A stretch of 7,823 nucleotides of DNA from DASVTR01 sp033855775 (GCA_033855775.1 JAWVFT010000012.1:1-7823), one strand, 5' to 3'. Positions 1-6,351 are shown, numbered from the stretch's first letter. A program made the numbers and translations. The notes: generated from the sequence alone by a model not told the origin.

Positions 1-58
1 GTTAAGGTTCATCCGTGCGCTGATAAGGCTTAACGGCTTGGCGACGAAGCGCGAAATC

Positions 59-102
59 GTGGCTTTGAGGCTTAAAATCGCGAGGTTCAAGCCTTGAGCC
101 AC
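59..102. repeat. Weak inverted repeat downstream of the M23 peptidase gene
   Basis: Positions 59-73 and 89-102 are complementary as two 6-base helices (GTGGCT with AGCCAC, AGGCTT with AAGCCT) separated by a small internal loop, with a 15-base apical loop. It begins about 28 bases past the stop of the minus-strand peptidase gene, so it could end that transcript, but no T-run follows on the minus strand. The rest of bases 1-129 shows no convincing coding sequence. Confidence 0.25.
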
Positions 103-129
103 GCTTTCGAGGGCGGACGGAGTTAGAGT

Positions 130-894
130 TTAAGGCTGCGTCGTGCCGCCGCGAAGCAGCGGGTAAGGATTGATGTTGGTTCCGTTCCAGTAGCGCTTGG
201 GGTCTGTGATGACGGCGACGGAGAAGTGCAGGTGATAATTGCCGGGGCCAGCGTTGCCCGTGTCGCCGACGTAGGCGATGATTTCGCCACGGCGCGCGAG
301 GTGTCCTTCGGCGAGGCCGACGGCGTAGCGTTCGAGATGCGCGTAGTAGTAGACGAGGCGCTCGTCTGCGCTGAGTTGGTAGATGGTGATGCCGCCGCGC
401 TCGCTGTTGAAGAACTTGACGATGCGCCCTTCGGCGACGGCGAGCACGGGCGTCGAGCGAGCCGCCGGAATGTCAATCGCATCGTGAACGCGCCCCTCCG
501 AGCGCGCCTCCTGAAAGGTGTCGCGCAGTTGTTCGGGGCGCACCCCAGCGACCGGAATCAAGAGCGGCCCCGCGCTTGACGAAACATCCGGCGAAGCGTT
601 TGTGACGGGCGATGAAGGCGCGGCTGGCACCGGCGTTGATGCGGGCGTAGGACTGCTTTCCGTCGCTATAGATGACGGAGCGGGCGTCGCGTCTGCTGGC
701 GCGTTCGTCGCTTCGTTCGACGTTGAGGGCATCGCTTCGGGAGCGACCGTCGCGGCGGGCGACGGCGGCGGCGGAGGCAGCACGCGCGCCTGTTCCTGAC
801 GCGAACGTGAACCGAAGAGCCAAATCAGGAGCGAGAGGAACAACACGAAGGCTCCCGCGCCCAACAAGATTCTGCTGCGTAAATGTTTCGCCAT
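130..894 (-). CDS. Membrane-anchored M23 family (LytM/lysostaphin-like) metallopeptidase
   Basis: This 254-residue protein is predicted to be a zinc endopeptidase acting on peptidoglycan cross-links from the outer face of the cytoplasmic membrane. Residues 10-27 form one hydrophobic segment preceded by basic residues (signal anchor). Residues 38-110 are a Pro/Ala/Ser/Thr-rich linker that would span the wall or periplasm. The catalytic domain occupies about 111-250 and shows the family's zinc ligands: H137 and D141 in the HDAID motif, and H223 in the YHLHF motif, with H221 of the same motif and H186 (YAH) as likely catalytic histidines. All key residues are present, so it should be active rather than a degenerate LytM activator. 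The ATG at 894 is preceded by CAGG six bases upstream. It stands alone, with a long leader (895-1330) upstream. The family call is firm; the physiological substrate is not known. Confidence 0.9.
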   Translation of the reverse strand: MAKHLRSRILLGAGAFVLFLSLLIWLFGSRSRQEQARVLPPPPPSPAATVAPEAMPSTSNEATNAPADATPAPSSIATESSPTPASTPVPAAPSSPVTNASPDVSSSAGPLLIPVAGVRPEQLRDTFQEARSEGRVHDAIDIPAARSTPVLAVAEGRIVKFFNSERGGITIYQLSADERLVYYYAHLERYAVGLAEGHLARRGEIIAYVGDTGNAGPGNYHLHFSVAVITDPKRYWNGTNINPYPLLRGGTTQP

Positions 895-933
895 CCGAAG
901 CCTGCCCGCGCCCGAAACGCGGCTTGGAGTCTG

Positions 934-950
934 TCGCTCAAAAAGAGCGA
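934..950 (-). repeat. Small hairpin in the peptidase leader
   Basis: Six perfectly complementary bases (TCGCTC at 934-939, GAGCGA at 945-950) flank a five-base loop, which reads TTTTT on the minus strand. It lies about 40 bases upstream of the peptidase start codon, inside the probable 5' untranslated leader. Whether it does anything is unknown. Confidence 0.3.
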
Positions 951-990
951 GCGCCGTCGTCAGGAATTTTTAAGCCGGCACAGGCGCGAC

Positions 991-1018
991 TCTATGGCGT
1001 GTCGAGGGCAAGCGTCAA
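991..1018 (-). promoter_or_regulatory. Candidate promoter for the M23 peptidase
   Basis: Read on the minus strand, TTGACG (1018-1013) matches five of six bases of the sigma-70 -35 box. A 16-base spacer then leads to CATAGA (996-991), which matches only three of six -10 positions. It sits about 100 bases upstream of the peptidase start. The match is partial, so this is a tentative call. Confidence 0.3.
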
Positions 1019-1088
1019 GCGGAGTTTCGCTTGAAGAATGACGGCGCGGCGAAAATGTTTGCGCGACCGCGTTTGACGGCGCGGTTGA

Positions 1089-1123
1089 AGTCAAAGCAGG
1101 ACGGAGCGTGTGCAGTCAAAGCA
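1089..1123. repeat. Two direct copies of a ten-base motif upstream of the peptidase
   Basis: AGTCAAAGCA occurs at 1089-1098 and again at 1114-1123, 25 bases apart. On the minus strand each reads TGCTTTGACT. The spacing is about two and a half helical turns. Direct repeats at such spacing can be activator sites or spare -35 elements; there is no direct evidence for either here. Confidence 0.3.
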
Positions 1124-1181
1124 ATGCGCCGGGGCAGAGAGTGAGTTCAGCAGTGACACACTCTCCGCTCCGGCGCGTTGC
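1121..1181. repeat. Long imperfect hairpin in the 895-1330 gene-free region
   Basis: Arms 1121-1143 and 1159-1181 pair over 23 positions: 20 Watson-Crick pairs, two G-T wobbles and one A-C mismatch, around a 15-base loop. No gene overlaps it. It is the strongest secondary-structure signal in the 436-base region between the peptidase and the next gene. No T-run follows on either strand, so it is not a plain intrinsic terminator. It could be part of a structured RNA, a dispersed repeat or a protein-binding site. Confidence 0.5.
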
Positions 1182-1185
1182 TGTT

Positions 1186-1246
1186 ATCTGAGTTGCCGCC
1201 GGAGTTCGACAGACCACCTTGCCGGACTCTTAACGACTGGCTCAGA
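1186..1246. repeat. Short-armed inverted repeat between two stronger hairpins
   Basis: TCTGAG at 1186-1191 is complementary to CTCAGA at 1241-1246. Inside this frame GAGT (near 1203) can pair with ACTC (near 1227). Alone this would be unremarkable. It is listed because it lies between two stronger hairpins and would complete a three-stem array from 1121 to 1286. Confidence 0.2.
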
Positions 1247-1253
1247 CGGGGGA

Positions 1254-1286
1254 CGAGGGCCGGGAGGGTTCTGTTCCCTGCCCTCG
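1254..1286. repeat. GC-rich hairpin downstream of the small exported protein gene
   Basis: Arms 1254-1265 and 1275-1286 pair at 11 of 12 positions around a nine-base loop. It starts 44 bases past the stop of the minus-strand gene ending at 1331, so it could be that gene's 3' hairpin. There is no T-tract after it on the minus strand, so Rho-independent termination is not clearly supported. Confidence 0.4.
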
Positions 1287-1330
1287 CGGAAATTAATCTA
1301 CGGGGCGACTCGCTCGCGGGGGCTGCGCCG

Positions 1331-1702
1331 TTAGCTCTTCGAGATGACGACCTTCGCGCCGCCGCGACGGGCCGCGACGCCCTCTGCGTCCTTCGCCATC
1401 CGCACGCGGCAGTTGACGACATCGCCGACGGAGACATCTTCGAGTTGCGGCAGATTGCGCTTCGAGTCCTTGCCGAAGGTGATTTTAAAGATGCTCTCTT
1501 CAGGCACGACCACCAGATATTCCTGCCCCGAATGGTTGTCCTTGACAGACATCGTGCGCGCTTTCAGATTCACCGCCAGGACTCTGCCCTGCACGTTGAA
1601 AGCGCCCGCAGCCGTCTCCTTCGCGGAGGCCAGCGTCAGGCCGGAACTCAACAACGCCACGGTCGCAACCGTCAGAATAATCGCTCTGTATTTTCTCAAC
1701 AT
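1331..1702 (-). CDS. Small exported protein of unknown function, likely beta-barrel
   Basis: This is a 123-residue protein with an N-terminal signal peptide (about residues 1-27): a basic start (MLRKYR), a hydrophobic core and an Ala-Ser-Ala end. The mature part alternates short hydrophobic beta-like stretches with glycine turns (GRVLAVNLKARTMSVKD, then YLVVVPEES, then VGDVVNCRVRMA). That pattern is typical of small OB-fold or DUF5666-like extracytoplasmic domains, but I cannot assign a family. The ATG at 1702 is chosen because GAGGAGG lies 11 bases upstream; an in-frame TTG at 1726 would place that ribosome-binding site inside the gene. It is divergent from the kinase operon and might share its regulation, which is only an inference. 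Composition is like that of its neighbours. Confidence 0.75.
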   Translation of the reverse strand: MLRKYRAIILTVATVALLSSGLTLASAKETAAGAFNVQGRVLAVNLKARTMSVKDNHSGQEYLVVVPEESIFKITFGKDSKRNLPQLEDVSVGDVVNCRVRMAKDAEGVAARRGGAKVVISKS

Positions 1703-1849
1703 CTTTTTGAATGCCTCCTCAAGCAACTCTGTTTGATGAACTCGATAATTGATGACAACCGTTTCGTCGTCGCCTTGTTATACGCAGCAAGTTTGAACCG
1801 GGAGCCGTTGGATTCCGTATAAGTTCGGGAAGCGATTGACGGGAGCCGA

Positions 1850-1865
1850 CTGTGGGATTCCACAG
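1850..1865 (+). promoter_or_regulatory. Perfect palindrome upstream of the kinase-regulator operon
   Basis: CTGTGG (1850-1855) and CCACAG (1860-1865) form a perfect inverted repeat around GATT, 47 bases before the kinase start codon. A poor sigma-70-like pair (TTGAAC at 1793-1798, TATAAG at 1818-1823, 19-base spacer) lies just upstream. That would put the palindrome about 30 bases beyond the -10 box, where a repressor or autoregulating response regulator could bind. This role is an inference. Confidence 0.35.
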
Positions 1866-1912
1866 CGCGCAGATGAACAGAGCAGAGAGTTGTCGATTCG
1901 GCTGAGCAAAAG

Positions 1913-2620
1913 ATGAACCCTGCGCCGCAAGATTTGATAGACGGGATGCTCAATTTCGTCAGCCTCGCGGAGGACGAGCGCAAGCTGCTCGCAGCCGAGT
2001 TGCATGACGAGTTGTTGTGCGACCTGCGCGAGGCGTCTCTGATGACGCGCCGCTTGCTGGAAGACGAGCACACGGAGTTGCGCGCAGAGACGCGCTCCCA
2101 TCTCGCCGGAATCATCGAAGGCCTGGAACAGGCGGCCAACGAAGCGCGGCGCATCATGGAAAACCTGCGCCCGTCCGTGCTCGATTCGTTCGGCTTGCGC
2201 CCCGCGCTCGAAGCCGCCCTGCGCCGCGCCGCCGCGTGCTCCGTCCCGCCGCTCCTGCCGCGCCTCTGCATCAACGTCACGGAAGAAGAGCTTGAAGCCT
2301 TGAGCGAAGAAGAGCAGTTGGCCGTCTATCGCATCGTGCAGGAAGCTCTCACCAACGCAGGCAAGCACGCCCGCGCCAGGAGCATCGCTTTGAGCCTCTG
2401 CAAAGACGACGAACAGTTGCTCGTGCAAGTCTCGGACGATGGCAGCGGGCTGCCGTCATCTTTAGTTTCGGAGCAGTCGCGCGGGATGGAGAACATGCGT
2501 TTTCGCGCTCAACTAATCAGGGCCACGCTTTGCTGGCGCGCGGGCGACGGCGGCGCGGCGGGCGCGCGCGGTGGAACGGTGGTCGAGTTGCGGCTCGACT
2601 TGAAGAGGAAGACAGGATGA
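1913..2620 (+). CDS. Soluble NarL-type sensor histidine kinase without an input domain
   Basis: This 235-residue protein holds only the transmitter part of a two-component kinase of the HisKA_3 type. The dimerisation and phosphoacceptor helix contains ERKLLAAELHDE with the probable phosphorylated His31. A second helix ends in the family signature ENLRPSVLDSFGL (83-95). The ATPase domain shows an N box (QEALTNAGKHA, 143-153, Asn148), a G1 box (DDGSGLP, 175-181) and a G2 region (GMENMRFRA, 191-199). There is no membrane segment, PAS or GAF domain, so the signal must reach it through a partner or by direct cytoplasmic sensing. The ATG at 1913 is the only reasonable start, because an in-frame stop lies at 1874; the ribosome-binding site is weak. 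Its stop overlaps the next start by four bases (ATGA), so kinase and regulator are translationally coupled and are almost certainly a cognate pair. Confidence 0.88.
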   Translation: MNPAPQDLIDGMLNFVSLAEDERKLLAAELHDELLCDLREASLMTRRLLEDEHTELRAETRSHLAGIIEGLEQAANEARRIMENLRPSVLDSFGLRPALEAALRRAAACSVPPLLPRLCINVTEEELEALSEEEQLAVYRIVQEALTNAGKHARARSIALSLCKDDEQLLVQVSDDGSGLPSSLVSEQSRGMENMRFRAQLIRATLCWRAGDGGAAGARGGTVVELRLDLKRKTG

Positions 2621-3369
2621 GCATTCTCATTGCCGAAGACACAGCGTTTCAGCGCGACTACCTGCGCCAGTTGATTGCCACGGAGTTGACGAGCGAGCAC
2701 GCGCTGCTCGAAGCCGAAGATGGTTGTCAGGCCGTTGAAGTTTGCCTGCGCTCGCGCCCCGCGTTGATTGTCATGGACATCAAGCTGCCGAAGCTGAACG
2801 GCATCAAAGCCGCGAAGGCTATCTGGAACGAAGTGCCGCTCTCAAGGATTGTCTTCTGGACGCAGTACAAGGACGAAGCTTACCTGCGCGAGTTGGGCAA
2901 GATAGTTCCGGGCGAAACCGTCTACGGCTACGTCCTGAAAAATTCGCCCGACGATAAGCTGACGCAAGCTCTGCGCGCCGTGCTGTTGGACGAGCAGTGT
3001 TGGATTGACCGCGACGTGCGCGGCATTCAATCGCGCGCCGGAAGCCGCGAAGCCGGGCTCACCGATGTCGAATACGAAGCCCTGATAGACATCTCGCTCG
3101 GCCTGACGGACAAGACCATCGCGCGCCGCCGTTATCTCTCCGAGCGCGGCGTCCAGAATCGCCTCCGCGAGTTGTACACCAAACTTCAGGTTGACATCGA
3201 ACAGGTCGCCGACCCCAAACTCGGACACACATACAACCCGCGCGGTCGCGCCATGCTCATGGCCCTCAAGCGCGGACTGATTAACGCAGACGAACTGGCC
3301 GAAGAGGACGAGAAGCTCAAACGCTGGCTCGCCGTCGAAGTCGGCTTCAAGAGCAAGGACGAACGATGA
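2617..3369 (+). CDS. NarL/LuxR-family response regulator
   Basis: This 250-residue protein is the partner of the upstream kinase. The receiver domain (about 1-125) has the acidic pair E7-D8, phosphoacceptor D54 in IVMDIKLP, T82 and K108 (GYVLKN), so it should be phosphorylatable. The DNA-binding region (about 148-190) fits a LuxR-type helix-turn-helix: LTDVEYEALIDISLGLTDK followed by a recognition helix ending RLRELYTKL. The match is divergent: the usual Thr-Val at the start of the recognition helix reads Gly-Val. About 60 residues follow the helix-turn-helix (191-250), longer than usual and ending in a charged segment. The ATG at 2617 is chosen because it overlaps the kinase stop and follows AAGAGGAAGACAGG; upstream in-frame codons lie inside the kinase. 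Targets are unknown; the palindrome at 1850-1865 is one candidate. Confidence 0.87.
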   Translation: MSILIAEDTAFQRDYLRQLIATELTSEHALLEAEDGCQAVEVCLRSRPALIVMDIKLPKLNGIKAAKAIWNEVPLSRIVFWTQYKDEAYLRELGKIVPGETVYGYVLKNSPDDKLTQALRAVLLDEQCWIDRDVRGIQSRAGSREAGLTDVEYEALIDISLGLTDKTIARRRYLSERGVQNRLRELYTKLQVDIEQVADPKLGHTYNPRGRAMLMALKRGLINADELAEEDEKLKRWLAVEVGFKSKDER

Positions 3370-3395
3370 AGGCGGCAGCGACGAAAGTAAGCTTG

Positions 3396-3470
3396 AACGC
3401 CGAGAGCGTGGCGGCTCGAACGATGAGAGCGTGATGGCTCGAACATTCGAGCCGCCACGCTCTCATCGTT
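3396..3470. repeat. Three copies of a 23-base unit, two direct and one inverted
   Basis: Unit 1 (3396-3418) and unit 2 (3419-3441) are adjacent direct repeats, 19 of 23 bases alike. Unit 3 (3448-3470) is an inverted copy, identical to unit 2 except for two bases. The core reads GAGAGCGTGGCGGCTCGAA. Unit 1 and the inverted copy share a perfect 19-base inverted match (3402-3420 with 3446-3464). Unit 2 and the inverted copy form a nearly loopless hairpin (3421-3443 with 3446-3468, 21 of 23 Watson-Crick plus one wobble). The element fills the gap between the convergent response regulator and repeat-protein genes, so it may terminate both. Only a short pyrimidine run follows on the plus strand. 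It could also be a dispersed palindromic element of REP type. Confidence 0.7.
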
Positions 3471-3494
3471 TCATCTTCGCTGCTTGCTCAGTTG

Positions 3495-5099
3495 TTAATG
3501 CAGGTAAGCCGTGGGGACGGGCGTGTCGCCGCTCTGACCGAGGAACTGCACGGCGGGAGCGCCGCTGCCGCTGAGGATGATGTACCAGTTGCCTTCCGTC
3601 TGGCGAAAGACGGCGAAGTCCGTCTTGTAGTCGCCGTCGTAATCGCCGGGAACGGGCGCGTCGCCGCTCTGTCCCCAGTTGCGAATCGTCGCCTCGCCCG
3701 TGCTCTGTCGCACGTACCAGTTGCCTTCCGTTGGACGAAAGACGGCGAGGTCTGTCTTCAAGTCGCCGTCGTAATCGCCGGGGACTGGCACGTCGCCGCC
3801 GAGTCCCCAATTCTGCGCCACGCCCGCGCCGTCTGAACTGCGTATGATGTACCAGTTGCCGTCCGACGGACGAAAGACAGCGATGTCGGCCTTGCCATCG
3901 CCGTCATAATCGCCGGGGACCAGACGGTCTGTGCTATCGCCCCAACCCTGCACTCTGGCCGTGCCGTCGAACGAGTTGCGTATGTACCAGTTGCCTTCCG
4001 TCGGACGAAAGACCGCTAGGTCTGTCGCGCCGTCGCCATCGTAATCGGCGGCGACTGGTCTATCGCCGCTCTGTCCCCAGTTCAAATTGATGACGCTGTT
4101 CGTCGAGCTACGAATGATGTACCAGTTGCCCTCGCCCGCGCGCCAGACGGCGATGTCGGCGCGGCGGTCTGCGTCGTAGTCGCCGGGGACAGGCACGTCG
4201 CCAAGACTCGCGCTGCCCCAGTCAAACTGTATGCGCGGCGCGAGGCTCGACGTGTTGAGATACCAGTTGCCGGACGTTGGACGCCAGACGGCGACATCCG
4301 TGCGACCGTCGCCGTCAAAGTCCGAAGGGCGCGTCGGCACAGCCTTGACGGAAACCGCGCCCATGGCCCAGGGCTGCGCTTGATTGCTGCCGCCAACCAT
4401 CGTCCAACCGAGCGTCGTCGCAAAGAACGCGCCCTGCTTGCTGCTGCCCGCGCCGATTGAGTGAATCAGGTCGAAGCAATTTCTGCCGTTCCAGCGTTCC
4501 GCCTGCGAAGCCTGCGTTTGCAGGACGCCACCGTCGAACCTCGTCGCCACCGCGTCGAGCAAGACTTCGTTCGGCGCGCTCAGGACATTGACGCCGGGAG
4601 AGCGACTGTTGCCGCCGCTGCTTTGAAACAATCCGAGCGGCCTGACCTGATTAACCTCGCTGAAGGAGACGGAACCGCCGACGGCGTAGTCAGCCCCGCC
4701 CGCCAGCGTCACCGTCACCATGTAAGACCCGCCCGCGGGCAGCGGCTCGCTCAAACGAAACATCTCTACGCCCGCCCGCGCGTCCGGCAGCGGCGAGACG
4801 GCAGGCAGGTCGTTGATGCGCGCCAGACCGACGCCGTTATAACTGACGGAAAGAACGCGCGGCAGCGGCGAGCCGACGGGAGCGAGGTCGAGCGATGTTG
4901 TCGAAACACTGACGACGAGCAGGCGACTCTGCCCGCTGCCGATGGCGTGCGGCCAACTGAAAGCGCGCGGCGCTGCCGCTCCGTCGAAGCTGCAACCGGC
5001 GCCGGAACTATCAAACACGGGCCGCGCCTGCGCCCAAGCCTGCGCCCGCGAGCAGACCACCAGCAGGCCGCAGGCGAGCAAGACCAAAAGGCTCCTCAT
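3495..5099 (-). CDS. Secreted protein with six FG-GAP/VCBS-type repeats
   Basis: This is a 534-residue exported protein with a signal peptide (residues 1-23, cleavage likely after AWA). Residues about 25-255 form a beta-sandwich-like domain with no family I can name (features such as SRLLVVSVS, VSYNGVGL, GSVSFSEVNQ; C36 and C208 could form a disulfide). The C-terminal half has six units starting near residues 260, 307, 352, 397, 442 and 486, each with a DxDxDxxxD-like calcium loop and AVxRPxxGNWY. Spacing is 44-47 residues. Unit 2 lacks the central glycine (DYDADRRAD). Such repeats build beta-propellers or extended calcium-stabilised stalks in surface or adhesion proteins; the role here is unknown. 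The ATG at 5099 is chosen because GGAG precedes it by four bases. An in-frame ATG at 5138 would add 13 residues and has no good ribosome-binding site. Confidence 0.85.
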   Translation of the reverse strand: MRSLLVLLACGLLVVCSRAQAWAQARPVFDSSGAGCSFDGAAAPRAFSWPHAIGSGQSRLLVVSVSTTSLDLAPVGSPLPRVLSVSYNGVGLARINDLPAVSPLPDARAGVEMFRLSEPLPAGGSYMVTVTLAGGADYAVGGSVSFSEVNQVRPLGLFQSSGGNSRSPGVNVLSAPNEVLLDAVATRFDGGVLQTQASQAERWNGRNCFDLIHSIGAGSSKQGAFFATTLGWTMVGGSNQAQPWAMGAVSVKAVPTRPSDFDGDGRTDVAVWRPTSGNWYLNTSSLAPRIQFDWGSASLGDVPVPGDYDADRRADIAVWRAGEGNWYIIRSSTNSVINLNWGQSGDRPVAADYDGDGATDLAVFRPTEGNWYIRNSFDGTARVQGWGDSTDRLVPGDYDGDGKADIAVFRPSDGNWYIIRSSDGAGVAQNWGLGGDVPVPGDYDGDLKTDLAVFRPTEGNWYVRQSTGEATIRNWGQSGDAPVPGDYDGDYKTDFAVFRQTEGNWYIILSGSGAPAVQFLGQSGDTPVPTAYLH

Positions 5100-5343
5100 C
5101 CAACTCCGCCGCGCACACTCTGTCCGCTGTAGTCGCATCCTGATATTTAGCTTTGACGAAATCGCGCCCGTGTAAAAAGTTGCGAGGCGGAAAGTTTCAA
5201 GGGCTGCCCGCGGCGTCTCTTAAAGTGAGCCGCGCTCTTCATTCTTTCCATGCTGTTTCGGGTCGGGGATTCAGATTAAAACATTCTCGCCGTGGAGAGT
5301 AAAGTTGGAAGCAGAGCTATTGGTCGCAACGCTCGCGTCGCTC

Positions 5344-5379
5344 AAGCGATGAACTCAAGAGCACCAGCGTGCATCGCTT
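5344..5379. repeat. Inverted repeat at the 3' end of the arsN1-arsR operon
   Basis: AAGCGATG (5344-5351) is perfectly complementary to CATCGCTT (5372-5379). Inside the loop GCAC (5361-5364) can also pair with GTGC (5369-5372). It touches the arsR stop codon, so it could form the 3' end of the minus-strand transcript. The T-rich flank is on the plus-strand side, so a Rho-independent terminator for arsR is not clear. The remaining bases from 5100 to 5343 hold no gene or strong signal that I can see. Confidence 0.3.
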
Positions 5380-5790
5380 TTAAATCCTGCCAGCCGCCGT
5401 CTCAACAAAGCTCGCCGGACGCGGCGCTCCCTGAAGTTGAACGGGCGGGCGCAGCGCGCAACAGACCTGCGCCAGCCGCGCGCGGTCGCGCTGCATCTCT
5501 CTCTCTTCCGCGAGCCACGCCCGCGCCTCCGCGAAGACACGCGCCACGTGCGGCTCCGCAGGCTCGACCACGCGATAGTGCATCCACTTGCCTTCGCGCC
5601 GCGCGGCGACCACTCCGGCCCGCCGCAGGTAAGCCAGATGCCGCGAGATTTTCGGCTGACTCTCGCGCAAGACCTCCACGAAGAAACAGACGCACACTTC
5701 ATCCGCTCCCATCAAATTGAGCAAGCGCAACCGCGTGCGGTCTGCCAGCGCTTTGAAAAGCAACTCCATCTGCCGACTTCTATTTGCCAT
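5380..5790 (-). CDS. arsR: ArsR/SmtB-family arsenic-responsive repressor
   Basis: This 136-residue winged-helix repressor should leave DNA when trivalent arsenicals bind. It opens with the family signature MELLFKALADRTRLRLLNLM (8-27). The metal-site motif EVCVCFF follows (C33, C35), then the recognition helix QPKISRHLAYLRRAGVV (45-61) and the wing AARREGKWMHYR (62-73). The third cysteine of the classical ELCVCDLC site is replaced (FF), but a vicinal pair C110-C111 near the C-terminal helix provides more thiols; such C-terminal pairs are ligands in some ArsR proteins, including methylarsenite-selective ones (recalled, not checked). A 25-residue Pro/Ala-rich tail follows. It lies three bases after the stop of the acetyltransferase gene with AGG directly before its ATG, so the two are one operon. 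The divergent arsI makes it the likely regulator of the whole locus. Confidence 0.9.
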   Translation of the reverse strand: MANRSRQMELLFKALADRTRLRLLNLMGADEVCVCFFVEVLRESQPKISRHLAYLRRAGVVAARREGKWMHYRVVEPAEPHVARVFAEARAWLAEEREMQRDRARLAQVCCALRPPVQLQGAPRPASFVETAAGRI

Positions 5791-5793
5791 CCT

Positions 5794-6300
5794 TCAATCC
5801 ACTCCAATCACGCGGCTTCGACGCTCCATCAAGATAGTGTCTCGCCAGCGACCCTGCAAGCGCGCGATGCGCTCGCGCCTGCCAACCACGCGGAAGCCGC
5901 ATTTGTCGTGCAAGGCCAGGCTCGTTTCGTTCTCCGCAAAGATGCTCGCTTGCAGCATCCAGATGCCATGCCGCTCCGAAGCGTCGATGAGAGCCTCAAG
6001 CAACGCGCGCCCGACGCCCGCGCCCTTGTGTCGCCGCCCGACGTAAACGCTCGTCTCCGCCACGCCCGCATACACAGCCCGCGCAGACACCTGACTCAAA
6101 GCCGCCCAACCTTTGACACGCTCGCCCGCCAGAGCCGCCACACGACAGCAAGCCAGATGCGCCGCATCCCAACGCTCCCACGCCGGAGCCTCCGTCTCAA
6201 AAGTGGCGAGGCCCGTCGCAATGCCTTCCAGATAAATCGCCCGCGCCTGCTCCCAATGCTCCTTCGTTAACGGGCCAATCTCAAACTCCTTCACGCTCAC
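5794..6300 (-). CDS. arsN1: GNAT N-acetyltransferase, ArsN1-like (arsinothricin resistance)
   Basis: This 168-residue GNAT-fold enzyme uses acetyl-CoA, bound through motif A at RRHKGAGVGRALLEALI (89-105). Closely recalled features of the ArsN1/phosphinothricin acetyltransferase group are IYLEGIATGLATFETEAP (22-39), WAALSQVSARAVYAGVAETSVY (65-86), LQASIFAENETSLALH (116-131) and GFRVVGRRERIARLQGRWRD (135-154). ArsN1 acetylates the amino group of arsinothricin, an organoarsenical glutamate analogue, and inactivates it; the related Pat/Bar enzymes act on phosphinothricin. Linkage to arsR and arsI favours the arsenical substrate. The start is GTG at 6300, with a purine-rich GGGGGCG stretch a few bases upstream; a GTG two codons later is possible. 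It is first in the arsN1-arsR operon. Without an assay, phosphinothricin or another small amine remains possible. Confidence 0.85.
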   Translation of the reverse strand: MSVKEFEIGPLTKEHWEQARAIYLEGIATGLATFETEAPAWERWDAAHLACCRVAALAGERVKGWAALSQVSARAVYAGVAETSVYVGRRHKGAGVGRALLEALIDASERHGIWMLQASIFAENETSLALHDKCGFRVVGRRERIARLQGRWRDTILMERRSRVIGVD

Positions 6301-6351
6301 GCTTCGCCCCCGAACTCAAAAATCGAACTTGTCCGCAAGGCTTATTCTAAC

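Noticed and set aside
1201..1290. Resemblance to a c-di-AMP (ydaO-type) riboswitch or a tRNA
   Set aside because: A GACGGGGGAC string recalls a riboswitch core, but it is on the plus strand while the peptidase is on the minus strand, and the other conserved elements are missing. GTTCGAC recalls a tRNA T-loop, but no acceptor or anticodon stem fits.
1178..1822. A 214-codon open frame on the plus strand
   Set aside because: It runs antisense to the exported small protein, which has a signal peptide and a strong ribosome-binding site; the frame itself has no recognisable domain and starts inside the hairpin array.
1778..2428. A 216-codon open frame on the minus strand
   Set aside because: It overlaps most of the histidine kinase, whose H, N and G boxes are clear; the antisense translation has no family features.
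3396..3470. CRISPR-like array
   Set aside because: The direct repeats are adjacent with no spacers, there are only two, the third is inverted, and no cas gene is nearby.
5067..5099. Lipoprotein signal on the FG-GAP protein (LLAC or VVC)
   Set aside because: The LLAC cysteine comes too early after the start to leave a normal hydrophobic core, and VVC lacks the small residue before cysteine; a standard cleavage after AWA fits better.
4461..5132. A 223-codon open frame on the plus strand
   Set aside because: It is antisense to the N-terminal half of the FG-GAP protein, which has a signal peptide and repeats; its translation is Arg/Ala/Gln-rich without domains.
5437..6270. A 277-codon open frame on the plus strand across the arsenic genes
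   Set aside because: It is antisense to arsR and arsN1, both of which have strong family signatures; its translation is Arg/His/Pro-rich, as expected for a shadow frame in GC-rich DNA.
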